Positions 25,913-35,071 are shown, numbered from the stretch's first letter. The stretch is DNA of 64,000 nt from Thermoactinomyces sp. DSM 45892 (GCF_900107305.1 NZ_FNPL01000009.1:1-64000); one strand, 5' to 3'. Translations and numbers: made by a program. The notes: generated by a model from the letters alone, not told the origin.

Positions 25913-27261
25913 TGGAAAATGAAACCATGATCGCACCTTACAACGAGCAGGCAGAACAATCGGTATTAGGCGCAATCATCTTAGAACCTAGTTGCATGGA
26001 TCAAGTCCGTGGACAGGTGAATACGGACGACTTTTACCGGATCGGACATCGGCGATTGTTTGCCATCATGTGTGAAATGAGAGATGACAAGAAGCCAATT
26101 GATATGGTGACACTTACAGAGGAATTGCAGAAAAAGAATTGGTTGGAGGAAGCTGGCGGAGTAGCTTATCTAACCGAATTGGCTTCCTTTGTCCCCACAG
26201 CTAGCAATGCAGATTACTATGCAGGAATCGTCCGAGAAAAGGCAATACGTAGAGACTTGATGGTCCAAGGTCAACAATTAGTGTCACAAGCTCAACGAGT
26301 GGAAAACATTGAGGAGATTATGGTTTCATCGCAAGAAAAAATCCATCAGATTCAAGAACGGACTGTGTCTGATGATGAAGAGGGAACCGATTTAAAATCA
26401 TTACTCATGGGAGCATTTGATCTGATTGAGAAGCGTTCTATGGATCCATCGGGCATCTCTGGAACTCCTACTGGATATGCCGACATGGATAACATGCTGA
26501 ATGGGCTAAATTCGGGCGACCTCATGATCGTGGCAGCACGTCCAGCAATGGGGAAAACTGCCTTTGCGCTCAATATCGGCTCCAATGTGGCTGTTCGGGA
26601 GGGGAAACCAGTTGTCGTATTTAGCCTTGAGATGCAGGCAGGAATACTCTCTCAGCGTCTACTAAGCATGTGGGGAAATATAGACTCACAATCCATTCGT
26701 ACTGGGAAGATGGAAGAGGGAGATTGGGATAAGCTTACAGATGCGATTAGTACGCTCCATGATGCCCCTATGAAGATACATGATAAAGCACGTAGCCTAA
26801 ATCAGATTCGAGCCAATGCGATTAAGTTTAAGCGTAAGCATGGAGAGATTGGAGCTATCATTATTGATTATCTGCAACTCATCAATGTCGAAGGGAACTT
26901 TGCCAATGCTAATGAACGGATTAGTCTGATATCTCGCTCACTAAAACTACTTGCTGGCGAACTAGATTGTCCGATAATTGCACTTTCACAGCTTTCTCGT
27001 GCTGTAGAACAACGTCAAGACAAGAGACCTATGCTATCTGATTTGAGGGATTCTGGATCTATCGAGCAAGATGCAGACGTGGTGATCTTCCTGTATCGTG
27101 ATGATTACTACGATGAGGAATCGGTGAGGAAGAATATCTGTGAAGTGATCATTTCTAAGCAGAGGAATGGTCCAGTTGGATCTATTGAACTTCTCTTCTT
27201 GAAGAAATACGGAAAGTTTCTTCAGCTAGACAAGAATCTGATGCCTAAGCGTGATGAATAA
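25912..27261 (+). CDS. dnaB: Replicative DNA helicase DnaB
   Basis: Full-length 449-aa hexameric helicase. The N-terminal primase-interaction domain (PYNEQAEQSVLGAIILEPSC) is followed by the RecA-like core with Walker A ARPAMGKTA near 212, IIIDYLQL as Walker B, and SQLSRAVEQRQDKRPMLSDL. ATG overlaps the initiator stop. It gives the replicon its own helicase. A downstream paralogue lacks the N-terminal domain. Confidence 0.92.
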   Translation: MENETMIAPYNEQAEQSVLGAIILEPSCMDQVRGQVNTDDFYRIGHRRLFAIMCEMRDDKKPIDMVTLTEELQKKNWLEEAGGVAYLTELASFVPTASNADYYAGIVREKAIRRDLMVQGQQLVSQAQRVENIEEIMVSSQEKIHQIQERTVSDDEEGTDLKSLLMGAFDLIEKRSMDPSGISGTPTGYADMDNMLNGLNSGDLMIVAARPAMGKTAFALNIGSNVAVREGKPVVVFSLEMQAGILSQRLLSMWGNIDSQSIRTGKMEEGDWDKLTDAISTLHDAPMKIHDKARSLNQIRANAIKFKRKHGEIGAIIIDYLQLINVEGNFANANERISLISRSLKLLAGELDCPIIALSQLSRAVEQRQDKRPMLSDLRDSGSIEQDADVVIFLYRDDYYDEESVRKNICEVIISKQRNGPVGSIELLFLKKYGKFLQLDKNLMPKRDE

Positions 27262-27272
27262 CAGAATATGGG

Positions 27273-27308
27273 GGGTCTGGAAAGCAGAACGGTTTGTTTT
27301 CCAGACCC
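27273..27308 (+). terminator. Hairpin after dnaB, element 1
   Basis: GGGTCTGGAAA pairs perfectly with TTTCCAGACCC. The loop reads GCAGAACGGTTTG. No clear T-run follows. A closely similar hairpin follows the second dnaB-like gene, so this may be a duplicated RNA element rather than a plain terminator. Confidence 0.6.
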
Positions 27309-27331
27309 ATAATACAACCTAGGAGAGACAT

Positions 27332-28213
27332 ATGACCACAAAAGATCAAGTAAACGAGAGAATTAAGGATATTAAAACCGTGCTATCAAAAACGTTTGAA
27401 CAGATTGAGCAAAGACACTATGAACAGACCGGAATATCTGGATTGCGAACAGGCTATACAGACTTAGATCATACATTGAGTGGCTTAAACAAAGGAGATT
27501 TGATTGTGCTTGCTGCTCGTCCTGGCATGGGGAAATCTACATTTGCACTGAACTTGGCTACCAATGTTGCATTGTTAGAGAGAAAAGAAGTAGTTGTTGT
27601 CAGTCTCGAAATGTCAGCGACTCAAATTGCAGAGCGGATGGTTGGAATGGTAGGAAACATTAATTCTATCGCTATAAGATCTGGAAAATTGAACGAGGAT
27701 GAGTGGGAGCATGTAGGAAAAGCGATTGAGTCTTTAAATCAAGCACCCATCCGGATCATTGAGGATTCATTTAGTTTGTCACAGATTCAGTCAGATGTTC
27801 GGGAGCTCAAACAAAAGGCAGGCGAAATCGGACTGATTGTAGTTGATTCGCTCCAATTGATTGATGTTGATATACCAAACGGATCTTCTTATGAGCGAAC
27901 GAGTCATATTGCAAGATCATTAAAGCTTTTAGCCAGAGAGCTAGATTGTCCGATCGTTGCAGTTACTGCTCTATCTCGTACGGTTGAACAAAGGCAGGAT
28001 AAACATCCTATCTTATCGGATTTGAGAGATTCAGGATGCTTAGAAGACGATGCAGATGTAGTTATCTTCTTGTATTGTGACGACTATTACAATACAGATT
28101 CAATAAAGCCAAATGTTGCCGAGGTCATGATCTCCAAACATCGGAACGGTCCATTAGGAACAGTCGAATTCGTGTTCTTGAGAAAGTACAGCAAGTTTTT
28201 ACAACTTGATTAA
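27332..28213 (+). CDS. DnaB-like helicase core without N-terminal domain
   Basis: 293 residues matching only the C-terminal RecA domain of DnaB: GYTDLDHTLSGLNKGDLIVL, Walker A ARPGMGKST near 62, VVDSLQL, and ALSRTVEQRQDKHPILSDL. The first 30 residues replace the helicase N-terminal domain. It is the adjacent gene's closest relative, so tandem duplication with loss of about 150 residues is likely. It could modulate the helicase ring or act like a RadA/DnaB-type loader; this is inference. AGGAGAG precedes the ATG. Confidence 0.8.
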   Translation: MTTKDQVNERIKDIKTVLSKTFEQIEQRHYEQTGISGLRTGYTDLDHTLSGLNKGDLIVLAARPGMGKSTFALNLATNVALLERKEVVVVSLEMSATQIAERMVGMVGNINSIAIRSGKLNEDEWEHVGKAIESLNQAPIRIIEDSFSLSQIQSDVRELKQKAGEIGLIVVDSLQLIDVDIPNGSSYERTSHIARSLKLLARELDCPIVAVTALSRTVEQRQDKHPILSDLRDSGCLEDDADVVIFLYCDDYYNTDSIKPNVAEVMISKHRNGPLGTVEFVFLRKYSKFLQLD

Positions 28214-28228
28214 CAAGTGGTTAATAGG

Positions 28229-28268
28229 CGTGGTATGGACAGCAGAAAAGTTTGTTCTCCAGACCACG
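28229..28268 (+). terminator. Hairpin after the DnaB-like gene, element 2
   Basis: CGTGGT-x-TGGA pairs with TCCA-x-ACCACG. The loop carries GCAGAAAAGTTTG, matching element 1 after dnaB (GCAGAANNGTTTG). The hairpin seems to have been copied together with the helicase gene. Confidence 0.6.
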
Positions 28269-28363
28269 CAATCACAACAAGAGGATAAAACAGATATCCT
28301 AACATTCCTTCTGGATCCAGATGCATATTTCTGTATAAAACCGAACAATAGGAGGTGGGAGTC

Positions 28364-28774
28364 GTGCAGCGTTTTCTCATTCTAGTAGTTTCTACGATAC
28401 TTCTGCTAGTTGGCTGCCAGATTCAAGAGAAGCCAGCGAATGCAGACTCTGTAGTCGCCACCATTGAATTACCTTCTGACCGCTATCCAGAAACGGCCAA
28501 GCATATCAAGGAAGCCATTCAGAAGGGAGAGACGGATACTTGTACCATCGATCGAAAAGGAGCAGAGAAGCGGCGTGAGGGATCTCTCAAGGGGATACCC
28601 ACCAAGAAGGGGTATGATCGAGATGAATTTCCAATGGCCCTGTGTTCTGAGGGCGGAAAAGGTGCAGACATAAAATATGTGAGTCCCAAAGATAACAGGG
28701 GAGCTGGATCATACATCGGGAACAAACTTGAACGATACAAAGATGGCCAAAGGGTAAGGATTTCGGTGAGATAG
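28364..28774 (+). CDS. NucB/NucA-family secreted nuclease
   Basis: 136 residues. A signal peptide with lipobox-like LLLVGC suggests a lipoprotein. The rest matches NucB-type non-specific DNases: [11 protein letters not shown], then [16 protein letters not shown] (catalytic D/E cluster) and [11 protein letters not shown]. Known members degrade extracellular DNA in Bacillus. The start is GTG 28364 with AGGAGGTG upstream. It is unusual next to replication genes; a role at the envelope during transfer or in competition is possible. Confidence 0.85.
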   Translation: MQRFLILVVSTILLLVGCQIQEKPANADSVVATIELPSDRYPETAKHIKEAIQKGETDTCTIDRKGAEKRREGSLKGIPTKKGYDRDEFPMALCSEGGKGADIKYVSPKDNRGAGSYIGNKLERYKDGQRVRISVR

Positions 28775-28797
28775 GGAGAAGAAAGGGAGAGCTTTCT

Positions 28798-28971
28798 ATG
28801 AAAAGAAAATGGACTGAAGAACAGATATCAGCGAAGTTACCGAACGTACAAGCCACTATGGCCTTTGAAGGACTTGATCTGATAGAGGAAGATATGGAGT
28901 TACTCTTAGCCAGAGCGAGAGGCGAGATCACTCAAAAAGAGTATATTAAGCGTGCAGTGGAGAGCAATTAA
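28798..28971 (+). CDS. VbhA-like antitoxin domain protein (57 aa)
   Basis: GGGAGAG lies 7 bases before ATG 28798. The pattern NVQATMAFEGLDLIEEDMEL followed by ARGEITQKEYIKR matches the antitoxin_VbhA family, which inhibits Fic toxins through a conserved helix. No Fic gene was found nearby, so this may be an orphan or part of another pairing. The next gene begins in a different frame at its end. Confidence 0.65.
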   Translation: MKRKWTEEQISAKLPNVQATMAFEGLDLIEEDMELLLARARGEITQKEYIKRAVESN

Positions 28972-28993
28972 GACGACAGGGGAGCTGGAACAA

Positions 28994-29263
28994 ATGATTA
29001 CAAAAGCAATGGCAATGGTTGAGCTTGATCGAATTCAGATTCCATTCGAGCTGGAGCAATCTAAACCACGAGAGGAAAAACTTGATCGGATTCGGCAGCA
29101 CCTAGAGAAAACAGGTGAGCTAGATACGTGCATAGTTGTCCATCAAGAAACGATGTTGCTAGTAGATGGCTATACCAGATACATTGTCGCAAAAGAGAGA
29201 GGGATAGCTTCTGTTCCTGTACGATGGGGCAATCTACGAGAATTCGGATTGTATTGGAGGTAG
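28994..29263 (+). CDS. ParB/Srx-like small protein
   Basis: 89 residues. LDRIQIPFE, REEKLDRIRQHLEKTGELD and LLVDGYTRYIVAKERGIASVPV match the ParB N-terminal (ParB/Srx) fold, including the DGYTRY loop that corresponds to the G-x-RR nucleotide-binding region, here altered to GYTRY. It lacks the DNA-binding HTH of true ParB. ATG 28994 has AGGGGAG 9 bases upstream; a GTG at 28952 lacks one. Function uncertain. Confidence 0.6.
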   Translation: MITKAMAMVELDRIQIPFELEQSKPREEKLDRIRQHLEKTGELDTCIVVHQETMLLVDGYTRYIVAKERGIASVPVRWGNLREFGLYWR

Positions 29264-29275
29264 GAGAAGGTTATA

Positions 29276-29312
29276 GAAAAAGAAGCCACTCTCGAAGGAA
29301 TGGCCTCTTTTT
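29276..29312. terminator. Bidirectional terminator
   Basis: GAAGCCACTC and GAATGGCCTC pair, with T-runs on both strands. It ends the ParB-like gene on plus and the DUF3139-like gene on minus. Confidence 0.7.
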
Positions 29313-29334
29313 CCCTTGGAATATGTCAGCATAA

Positions 29335-29622
29335 TTATTCTGGGTCAAGTGGGTCATAAATGACAAGAACTGGGAAGAAATACGGTGTGACTGTAAAATA
29401 CACAGACTCCCCCTTCTTGTCCTTATAATGAACAAAATAATCATCAAAATGGGGCTCGAATTCAGTGGACTGAAACTGTAAGTCTTGGTCATAGTACTTG
29501 GTGGTGACATATGCATAGGTCGAAATGGTTGCGATTCCCTTTTGTACAAAAGGAATTTGTATGAGGAGAATGATAACGATAACAGATATGAAGAATTTTA
29601 CTACTTTCTTTCTCCATTTCAT
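29335..29622 (-). CDS. Membrane-anchored DUF3139-like protein
   Basis: 95 residues with an N-terminal membrane segment (FFISVIVIILLIQIPFV) and an outward domain having YYDQDLQFQSTEFEPHFDDYFVHYKDKKGE (described as Y-rich, D-x-Y-x-V-x-Y, KKG), resembling DUF3139. AAAGGAG precedes the ATG. Function unknown. Confidence 0.5.
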   Translation of the reverse strand: MKWRKKVVKFFISVIVIILLIQIPFVQKGIATISTYAYVTTKYYDQDLQFQSTEFEPHFDDYFVHYKDKKGESVYFTVTPYFFPVLVIYDPLDPE

Positions 29623-29653
29623 TTTAAAAATCTCCTTTGACCCCTAAATAGAA

Positions 29654-30658
29654 TCATGGTATTTCTAATATTTGTAGATGAGCATAAGACCCGATTGCCG
29701 TTAATAACGGATGAGCTTGTCTTTCAACTGAATGACCTGCGAGCTTAAAATCATGTTTATTTGAATCATATTCAGAGATAATCATAACATGCGATGGTAC
29801 TGTGACTACGCCAGAGACACCCTTATGAAGAATGACAACGTCTCCCTTGCTAATACTTCTGTTGTAGATTGTTTTATGATTCTTACGATAATAATCTGTG
29901 GACATGCTATGAGTTTTAGATTTTGGTCTCCAATAATTTTCAAAGGTTCTCACAGCAATCCACGGACTTGGATTTGTCAATTTCCAACTGTAATTTAACT
30001 GTTCTACGCTATTGATGACCCAATATCTAGTGTTTTTTCTTGAGATACTCCAGTTTCCTGATTTCGGCTTACCACCACCGATGTGCATTGCCTGAGACAC
30101 AAAATTCGTACAATCTGTGCCGAATTTACCTGTGAATCTAGGATAATCTGTTCGGTACTTGTTGTAGTTTTTATAGGCCCAATTTCCAGCAGAGTCACCA
30201 TCATAAGCGGCGGAAGGACTTACGGTTTCGTCTTGTACGTTCGATTCCAGAAAGGAAATAGCTTGTTGATTTTCTAAGCTGTAGGCGTACCGACTAAGAA
30301 AGCCTAGTAATATTTCTTGATCTTGGATTGACACCACTGGATGTACATTTATTATCTTTTGTATTATCTCTAGTTTTGGATCTTTTTTTGTAGATACAGC
30401 ATTCTCAATTATGTCTATATCTGTGTAGTGATTCGTGAGAATACTGCCAACTTTTAAGTCTGCCTGAAAATAAGTCGATAAAGTCTCTCTGATAATCATG
30501 TCTTCCACTTCTGGATCTACTATATCACGATCAAATGTTACCGTACCGTTTTCTTTCCCCTTCAAATATTGCTCTATATAGTGGTTAGATGGATCTCCTG
30601 CTGTAACATCTTTAGTTACAAGTGATGAGTCGGTGATATGACTGCGTATTTTGCCCAT
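29654..30658 (-). CDS. Amidase_6-domain protein
   Basis: 334 residues. The C-terminal 170 match amidase_6 (putative cysteine amidase or peptidase): SAGNWAYKNYNKY, GTDCTNFVSQAMHIGGG with the probable catalytic Cys, and late SHVMIISEY with His. The first 150 residues are a helical domain of unknown role. No signal peptide is visible, which is odd for a wall hydrolase; it may be non-classically exported or part of a polymorphic toxin-like cargo. AGGACGTG is a weak RBS. Confidence 0.7.
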   Translation of the reverse strand: MGKIRSHITDSSLVTKDVTAGDPSNHYIEQYLKGKENGTVTFDRDIVDPEVEDMIIRETLSTYFQADLKVGSILTNHYTDIDIIENAVSTKKDPKLEIIQKIINVHPVVSIQDQEILLGFLSRYAYSLENQQAISFLESNVQDETVSPSAAYDGDSAGNWAYKNYNKYRTDYPRFTGKFGTDCTNFVSQAMHIGGGKPKSGNWSISRKNTRYWVINSVEQLNYSWKLTNPSPWIAVRTFENYWRPKSKTHSMSTDYYRKNHKTIYNRSISKGDVVILHKGVSGVVTVPSHVMIISEYDSNKHDFKLAGHSVERQAHPLLTAIGSYAHLQILEIP

Positions 30659-30774
30659 GTTATTTCACGTCCTATTATTTATTTTTGAACAATATCAACT
30701 CAACCTTCCGTATAAATAGTTCTTTTCCCTCTAGATTTACCATGAAACAACATGGAAGAAGTACGTACCAAGTT

Positions 30775-31319
30775 TCATAGCGATTCACCTGACATGATAT
30801 GACGTTTCCGATAGATCCATTTGGCTAAAGCCCACCGTAACACACGATACACGCTATATCCAAAACAAGCGCCAGTTGTATTGAAAATGACATCGTCAAC
30901 GTCTGAGATTCGAGTACCTGAGAGAAATTGCAGGATTTCGATAGCAAAACTCATACATAGGAGAATACGATGAATGCTCTTCGAAATGTGTTGACCCATT
31001 TCCATATAAACGGGACTAGAAAGCCAAATGGCATAAGCATTATGAGATTGCCGCCTACATACCACTTTGCAATATGAATAGACGATGAATCGATTGGGAT
31101 CGTAGCGAATGGAATGAAGTTGACGGTATGGTACCAAGGAAACCTGGTATCCTCGAATTGTATGTAGATCGGGAATAGAGTGTAACTGGCTACCATGGTG
31201 AGGTAACTGAGGAAGACTGATTCCAGAATGAGTCTTCCGAAAGAAACTTGTCTGAAGCGGATCGCAAGAAATAGGACTAGTAGAATAGCAACATAATTCA
31301 ACTCAAAGTCGATAACCAT
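30775..31319 (-). pseudogene. VanZ-family membrane protein, broken by a frameshift
   Basis: Frame 1 (from ATG 31319 with GAGGAGAG upstream) encodes the N-terminal VanZ part through GNLIMLMPFGFLVPFIWKW and stops at 30951. The rest, IHRILLCMSFAIEILQFLSG, RISDVDDVIFNTTGACFGY, continues in the -1 frame to 30775. Together they make one normal VanZ domain with the usual EILQ and DDxxxN motifs. The shift lies at about 30970-31005. No clear slippery site is seen, so decay or a sequencing error is more likely than programmed shifting. An intact relative lies at 62418. Confidence 0.75.
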
Positions 31320-31361
31320 ACAGAAATCTCTCCTCACAAAGTTTACTGAAGAGATTCCTTT

Positions 31362-31405
31362 TAAAACAACGAAAGTCCTGTTATCGGGTAGATAATAGGA
31401 CTTTC
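31362..31405 (-). terminator. Terminator of the TcaA-like gene
   Basis: GAAAGTCCT-x-TTATC pairs with GATAA-x-AGGACTTTC; on the minus strand GTTGTTTT follows. Confidence 0.65.
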
Positions 31406-31410
31406 AACAA

Positions 31411-32916
31411 CTATTTAAATTCAGTTTTCACTACATCAGGATTATTCATATAATCGTCTCCACGATTCCGCTCCCATTTTCGATCATCAACAAGGTTACT
31501 AATCAGCCATTTTTTCGTGGTTTTGTTGTACTGGATCGAGACCAGCTTTTCGTTAAATTCCTCTTGGGCATCTTTCGAAAAGAAAGATTTTTTATCTGTA
31601 ATCGTTCGATGTTCAATAATCGGGATAGTGAAAAGAATGATATTCGGATTGGTTGTAGGGAGATAATCTACTTGATGATAGTCAATCTTACAATCCTGAA
31701 CCCGTCCCGAATACTCATGAGAGCTTTTACTAAATTGGATATCTTCTACCAAATCCTTGCGTAATGTATCCGAAATCTGAGTGAATACGGCTGGATTTCC
31801 CTCCACCATGGAACGCAAACGTTGTTTCACATGAGTATTAATCAATTCTGTAACCTGTGTACGTGCCTCCTTAGTGCTTAATGTCTGTGGGGTTAGATCA
31901 TACTTCTCGGTACCTGTTTGAAACTCCCTTTCATAGCTTTTTTCGATTCCCCAGGGCATCTCTGTTTCGCCTAGAACGGTCATTCCGCTCTGTTTTGCTA
32001 CTGGTCCAAACTTCTCATAATCCGTAACCAGTTTGGTCGTGTCTTTCCCATTTATCACTAACTTAGTTTGGGGAAAGAGTGATGATAGACTAACCGTTTC
32101 CCCTTTACTTTCGAGACTGACTTCTACCTTTCCGGTAGGTTCATTAATAGCAGCGACTTCTTTATCGTTTGTTAGCTCCCAGAAATCATAACTTTTAGCA
32201 GTTTTGACATGGTGTACTCCAGGTAAAACCGTTTCCACATGAGTAAGTTGTTTGGAGTTGGTTTGAAATACTTCTTTTCCGTTGAAGATGATCTTGGTGT
32301 TGGGTTCATTGGTCGTGATCGCAACCTGGTAAGGATGAATGCGAATCTCATACGTGTCATAGAAAAAAGGAATCTCATTCCGATGGAGGTAGATATCGCC
32401 ACGATAACCCTCACTTCCATCGCTCACTTTGTCATACTCTTCCACAAAATCATCCGTACCCTGTATTTTGTTCGTGTATAGATCGGCAGCGGATCGAAGA
32501 CTCGAAGTAACGATACTCTGATACTTCGGCTCTTTTTTCATAATGGCCATCAGTTTTTTCATCGATTCTGCATCTATTTTCACCTTGGAATCGTTTGAAA
32601 CCAGCATTTTTGTTAGTTTCTCTGTGTTCCCTTCATAGACGGCTGTTTCAAATTCCTTTACTAGAGTATGTGGATCTTGAGCGGTAACGGCTCCTACTAT
32701 GTAGAGAGTACTAATTGAAAGAACCAATACCAGTCCAGCGATGAGTCCTTTTTTTCCGATTCGCTCTTGAATACGCTTCACGAACGAAAGGATGCCAGCA
32801 GGCCATCTAGGAGTTTGGTGTTCATTCGATGGTGGCTGACTCTGTGTGGGAGATCCGTTTCCTTCTTGCAAAGACGATGATGAGAAGTCTAGTTGATCGG
32901 GTTTCTGTGAATGCAT
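31411..32916 (-). CDS. TcaA/YvbJ-like membrane protein
   Basis: 501 residues: a hydrophilic cytoplasmic tail of 50, one membrane helix (LIAGLVLVLSISTLYIVGAV), then a long extracytoplasmic region with TcaA-type modules: a helical part, two TcaA-like beta domains with IIFNGKEV and LVINGKDT motifs, and a C-terminal NTF2-like domain. It lacks the N-terminal zinc ribbon found in typical TcaA/YvbJ. Family members affect glycopeptide response and wall metabolism. AGGGGAG precedes the ATG. Confidence 0.7.
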   Translation of the reverse strand: MHSQKPDQLDFSSSSLQEGNGSPTQSQPPSNEHQTPRWPAGILSFVKRIQERIGKKGLIAGLVLVLSISTLYIVGAVTAQDPHTLVKEFETAVYEGNTEKLTKMLVSNDSKVKIDAESMKKLMAIMKKEPKYQSIVTSSLRSAADLYTNKIQGTDDFVEEYDKVSDGSEGYRGDIYLHRNEIPFFYDTYEIRIHPYQVAITTNEPNTKIIFNGKEVFQTNSKQLTHVETVLPGVHHVKTAKSYDFWELTNDKEVAAINEPTGKVEVSLESKGETVSLSSLFPQTKLVINGKDTTKLVTDYEKFGPVAKQSGMTVLGETEMPWGIEKSYEREFQTGTEKYDLTPQTLSTKEARTQVTELINTHVKQRLRSMVEGNPAVFTQISDTLRKDLVEDIQFSKSSHEYSGRVQDCKIDYHQVDYLPTTNPNIILFTIPIIEHRTITDKKSFFSKDAQEEFNEKLVSIQYNKTTKKWLISNLVDDRKWERNRGDDYMNNPDVVKTEFK

Positions 32917-33082
32917 ATATAATCTCCCCTGAAAAATATTTGATCTAGCGAGTTTCTATTCTGTATTTTAAGATAAAATATTAGATTGTCAATGTGAACG
33001 GAAGCTGGTTCCTATTGTTAACAGGAGTTTCGACAAAAAATACAGAATTAACAGTTATATAAAAATTTAAGGGGAGATACAT

Positions 33083-33235
33083 ATGTCTTGGTTAAAGGCG
33101 AGTGGAAAACGTGGAGACTGGACGAAAGCAAAGAAGGGTGAAAATCCTAGTGGATGGACGAATAACGAGAATCAGAAGCCTGTGGAAACGTTATTTAAAA
33201 CAAAGGCGGATAAGTTTCTTTCACCTAAGAAGTGA
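33083..33235 (+). CDS. Small basic protein (50 aa)
   Basis: AAGGGGAG lies before ATG 33083, and the frame runs 50 codons to TGA at 33233-33235. The product is Lys/Trp/Gly-rich (MSWLKASGKRGDWTKAKKG) with no membrane segment. GTGAGGGG at its end provides the RBS of the next gene. Family unknown. Confidence 0.55.
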   Translation: MSWLKASGKRGDWTKAKKGENPSGWTNNENQKPVETLFKTKADKFLSPKK

Positions 33236-33247
33236 GGGGAATTTAAA

Positions 33248-33640
33248 ATGGATATCCAGAAAAAGGTGGCGTATGGAAAGCTATTAGGTGAGATATATCG
33301 AATCCAAAAGGCTTTAGGTATTCCTAATGAGTGTTCGGATCACCATGTTTACGGCTTACAACATGGAATGGAACCATCTATTAGAGCCATATGGGAAGAG
33401 TATGATTTTATTTCTGTAGATGAAATTGTGATAGTCGATGAACTGTTTGACGAGATTGAATCCGGAAATCACAAGGATGTTACAAGTGAAGAAGTGTTAC
33501 TAGATATCCTTGAATCACGAGGATTGCCCGAAAGCAAGGGACGCAAGGTTTTACAGTATTACAAACTAGGCGGATTCTATAAAGAAAGATTTGATGCGCT
33601 TAAAGATAATCCGCTTGTACCACCTGATGATAGTAAATAA
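33248..33640 (+). CDS. Hypothetical soluble protein (130 aa)
   Basis: GAGGGG lies 8 bases before the ATG. The product is acidic and helical, with a conserved-looking HHVYGLQHGMEPSI stretch. It is coupled with the 50-aa gene upstream. No family recognised. Confidence 0.6.
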   Translation: MDIQKKVAYGKLLGEIYRIQKALGIPNECSDHHVYGLQHGMEPSIRAIWEEYDFISVDEIVIVDELFDEIESGNHKDVTSEEVLLDILESRGLPESKGRKVLQYYKLGGFYKERFDALKDNPLVPPDDSK

Positions 33641-33704
33641 ATCTCGATTGTGAGCATCATTCCTTATATGGATGGTGCTTTCAACTATATGGGGAGAGAG
33701 TTAT

Positions 33705-34247
33705 ATGCGAGTCAAAAAGCTGATAGCCAGCATGCAGCGGAAATGGAAGAAGCTAAAAAAAGTCTACCGTAAAACTCGCAGGCAATACATCGAGAGGAAA
33801 AAGCAAGTCAAGCAGACCGTCAGATGGATCTTCTCACCTATCCTAGCCGTTGAGTTCATTTTGGAGCAGATCGGGAGAGGCCATCTTCCAGGGCTGGACA
33901 AAAATATGTTTCTGACTGATTCGAGGATAGAGCGGTGGATGTACTACGAGTTGCGAAGAGTGGAGATGTTCAAAGGGAAGATCGTTCCTCAATATCCCAT
34001 CAGCTCATACTGGGCGGACTTCGCGATACCTGAGTATATGTTGGTGATAGAGTTGGACGGCCAGCGATATCATAAGAATAGACAGGCTCACGATCGAGGA
34101 CGAGATGCTTACATGTACCGTAAGGGCTGGAAGGTCATGAGATTCAGCTATAACGACATTAAAAAGAGACGTACGAAAGCGGTTGAGCGGATCCTGAAAC
34201 ATGCGATGAAGGTTGAGAGAGAACGGGTAAAAGCAAGCAGTCAGTAG
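33705..34247 (+). CDS. DUF559/Vsr-like endonuclease-fold protein
   Basis: 180 residues. A very basic N-terminal helix (KWKKLKKVYRKTRRQYIERK) precedes a DUF559-type PD-(D/E)xK-like core: RIERWMYYELRR, YWADFAIPEYMLVIELDGQRYH and GRDAYMYRKGWKVMRFSYNDI. The D..E-x-D pattern fits the Vsr/restriction-like nuclease fold. GGGGAGAG precedes ATG 33705. Probably DNA-acting; biological role unknown. Confidence 0.7.
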   Translation: MRVKKLIASMQRKWKKLKKVYRKTRRQYIERKKQVKQTVRWIFSPILAVEFILEQIGRGHLPGLDKNMFLTDSRIERWMYYELRRVEMFKGKIVPQYPISSYWADFAIPEYMLVIELDGQRYHKNRQAHDRGRDAYMYRKGWKVMRFSYNDIKKRRTKAVERILKHAMKVERERVKASSQ

Positions 34248-34379
34248 CCCCCTCCTGTTAGAGTTAGCTACCTTTGATCAGTGGGGACCGAGAGGGGAGC
34301 TTCAAAGAACACACAGGGATTTTTTCAAGACCCCCTACCCCATTTTGGTACTTTTGGGACACTAAAAAAGGAGAGTGTT

Positions 34380-34583
34380 ATGGAGTTCAAGATAAATGAT
34401 GTGTGGTTCGGACGGATCGGAACAGCCTATGAGGGAGTGACAGCTACAATTCAAGCTATAACAGAGCGGAAGATACAAGTATCATTTGATCGAGTTGTAG
34501 CGGTGGATGGTATGATGCTAGGAGGCTGTATTTTCGGCAAGAAACAGTTTCAAGAACTCTTTGAACAGGTGTATTGGATTTGA
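34380..34583 (+). CDS. Small hypothetical protein (67 aa)
   Basis: AAGGAG lies 6 bases before ATG 34380. The product is predicted beta-rich (VWFGRIGTAYEGVTATIQAI). No known family. Confidence 0.5.
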   Translation: MEFKINDVWFGRIGTAYEGVTATIQAITERKIQVSFDRVVAVDGMMLGGCIFGKKQFQELFEQVYWI

Positions 34584-34723
34584 AATATATCCCATTAGAT
34601 AGTTATTGCGTCCAATTAAATGATTTGTTGTAGAATAATATATGAACCGCATGTAACGACTGGGCGATTCCATTGCCTGGTCATTTCTTGCTTAGAATAG
34701 TCAAATTTACATAGAGAGCAGGC

Positions 34724-35023
34724 ATGCAGATGAGAGACGTATTCCCTACAAAATACTATAGCGATGAAGGATTTGTGGAACGAAAGATCGAGATTAATGA
34801 GGAAGACTTAGACGAAATCATTGAAGAATATTTGCTTAGTCGTGGTTACGATTTTGATGAGATTGAGATTGTGAATAATCGAGAGATGAATATATGGTTG
34901 CATGCGAAATGTCGTAAATATGTAGATGAGGAAAATCCGGAAGAAGATGAAACTGCTATTGAAGCAGAGGTGGAAATCAAAGGTAAATATGATGGTAATC
35001 CAATTGGTGGAATTATCTTTTGA
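34724..35023 (+). CDS. Small acidic protein (99 aa)
   Basis: Very acidic product (about 28 Asp and Glu in 99 residues), ending KYDGNPIGGIIF. The start is ATG 34724 or 34730, with a weak AGAG upstream. A DNA-mimic or binding role could be imagined, but no family is recognised. Confidence 0.5.
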   Translation: MQMRDVFPTKYYSDEGFVERKIEINEEDLDEIIEEYLLSRGYDFDEIEIVNNREMNIWLHAKCRKYVDEENPEEDETAIEAEVEIKGKYDGNPIGGIIF

Positions 35024-35071
35024 TGAACTGGTCTACTTATGAAGTGGGTCAGTTTTTTGTCTCTCGATCTA

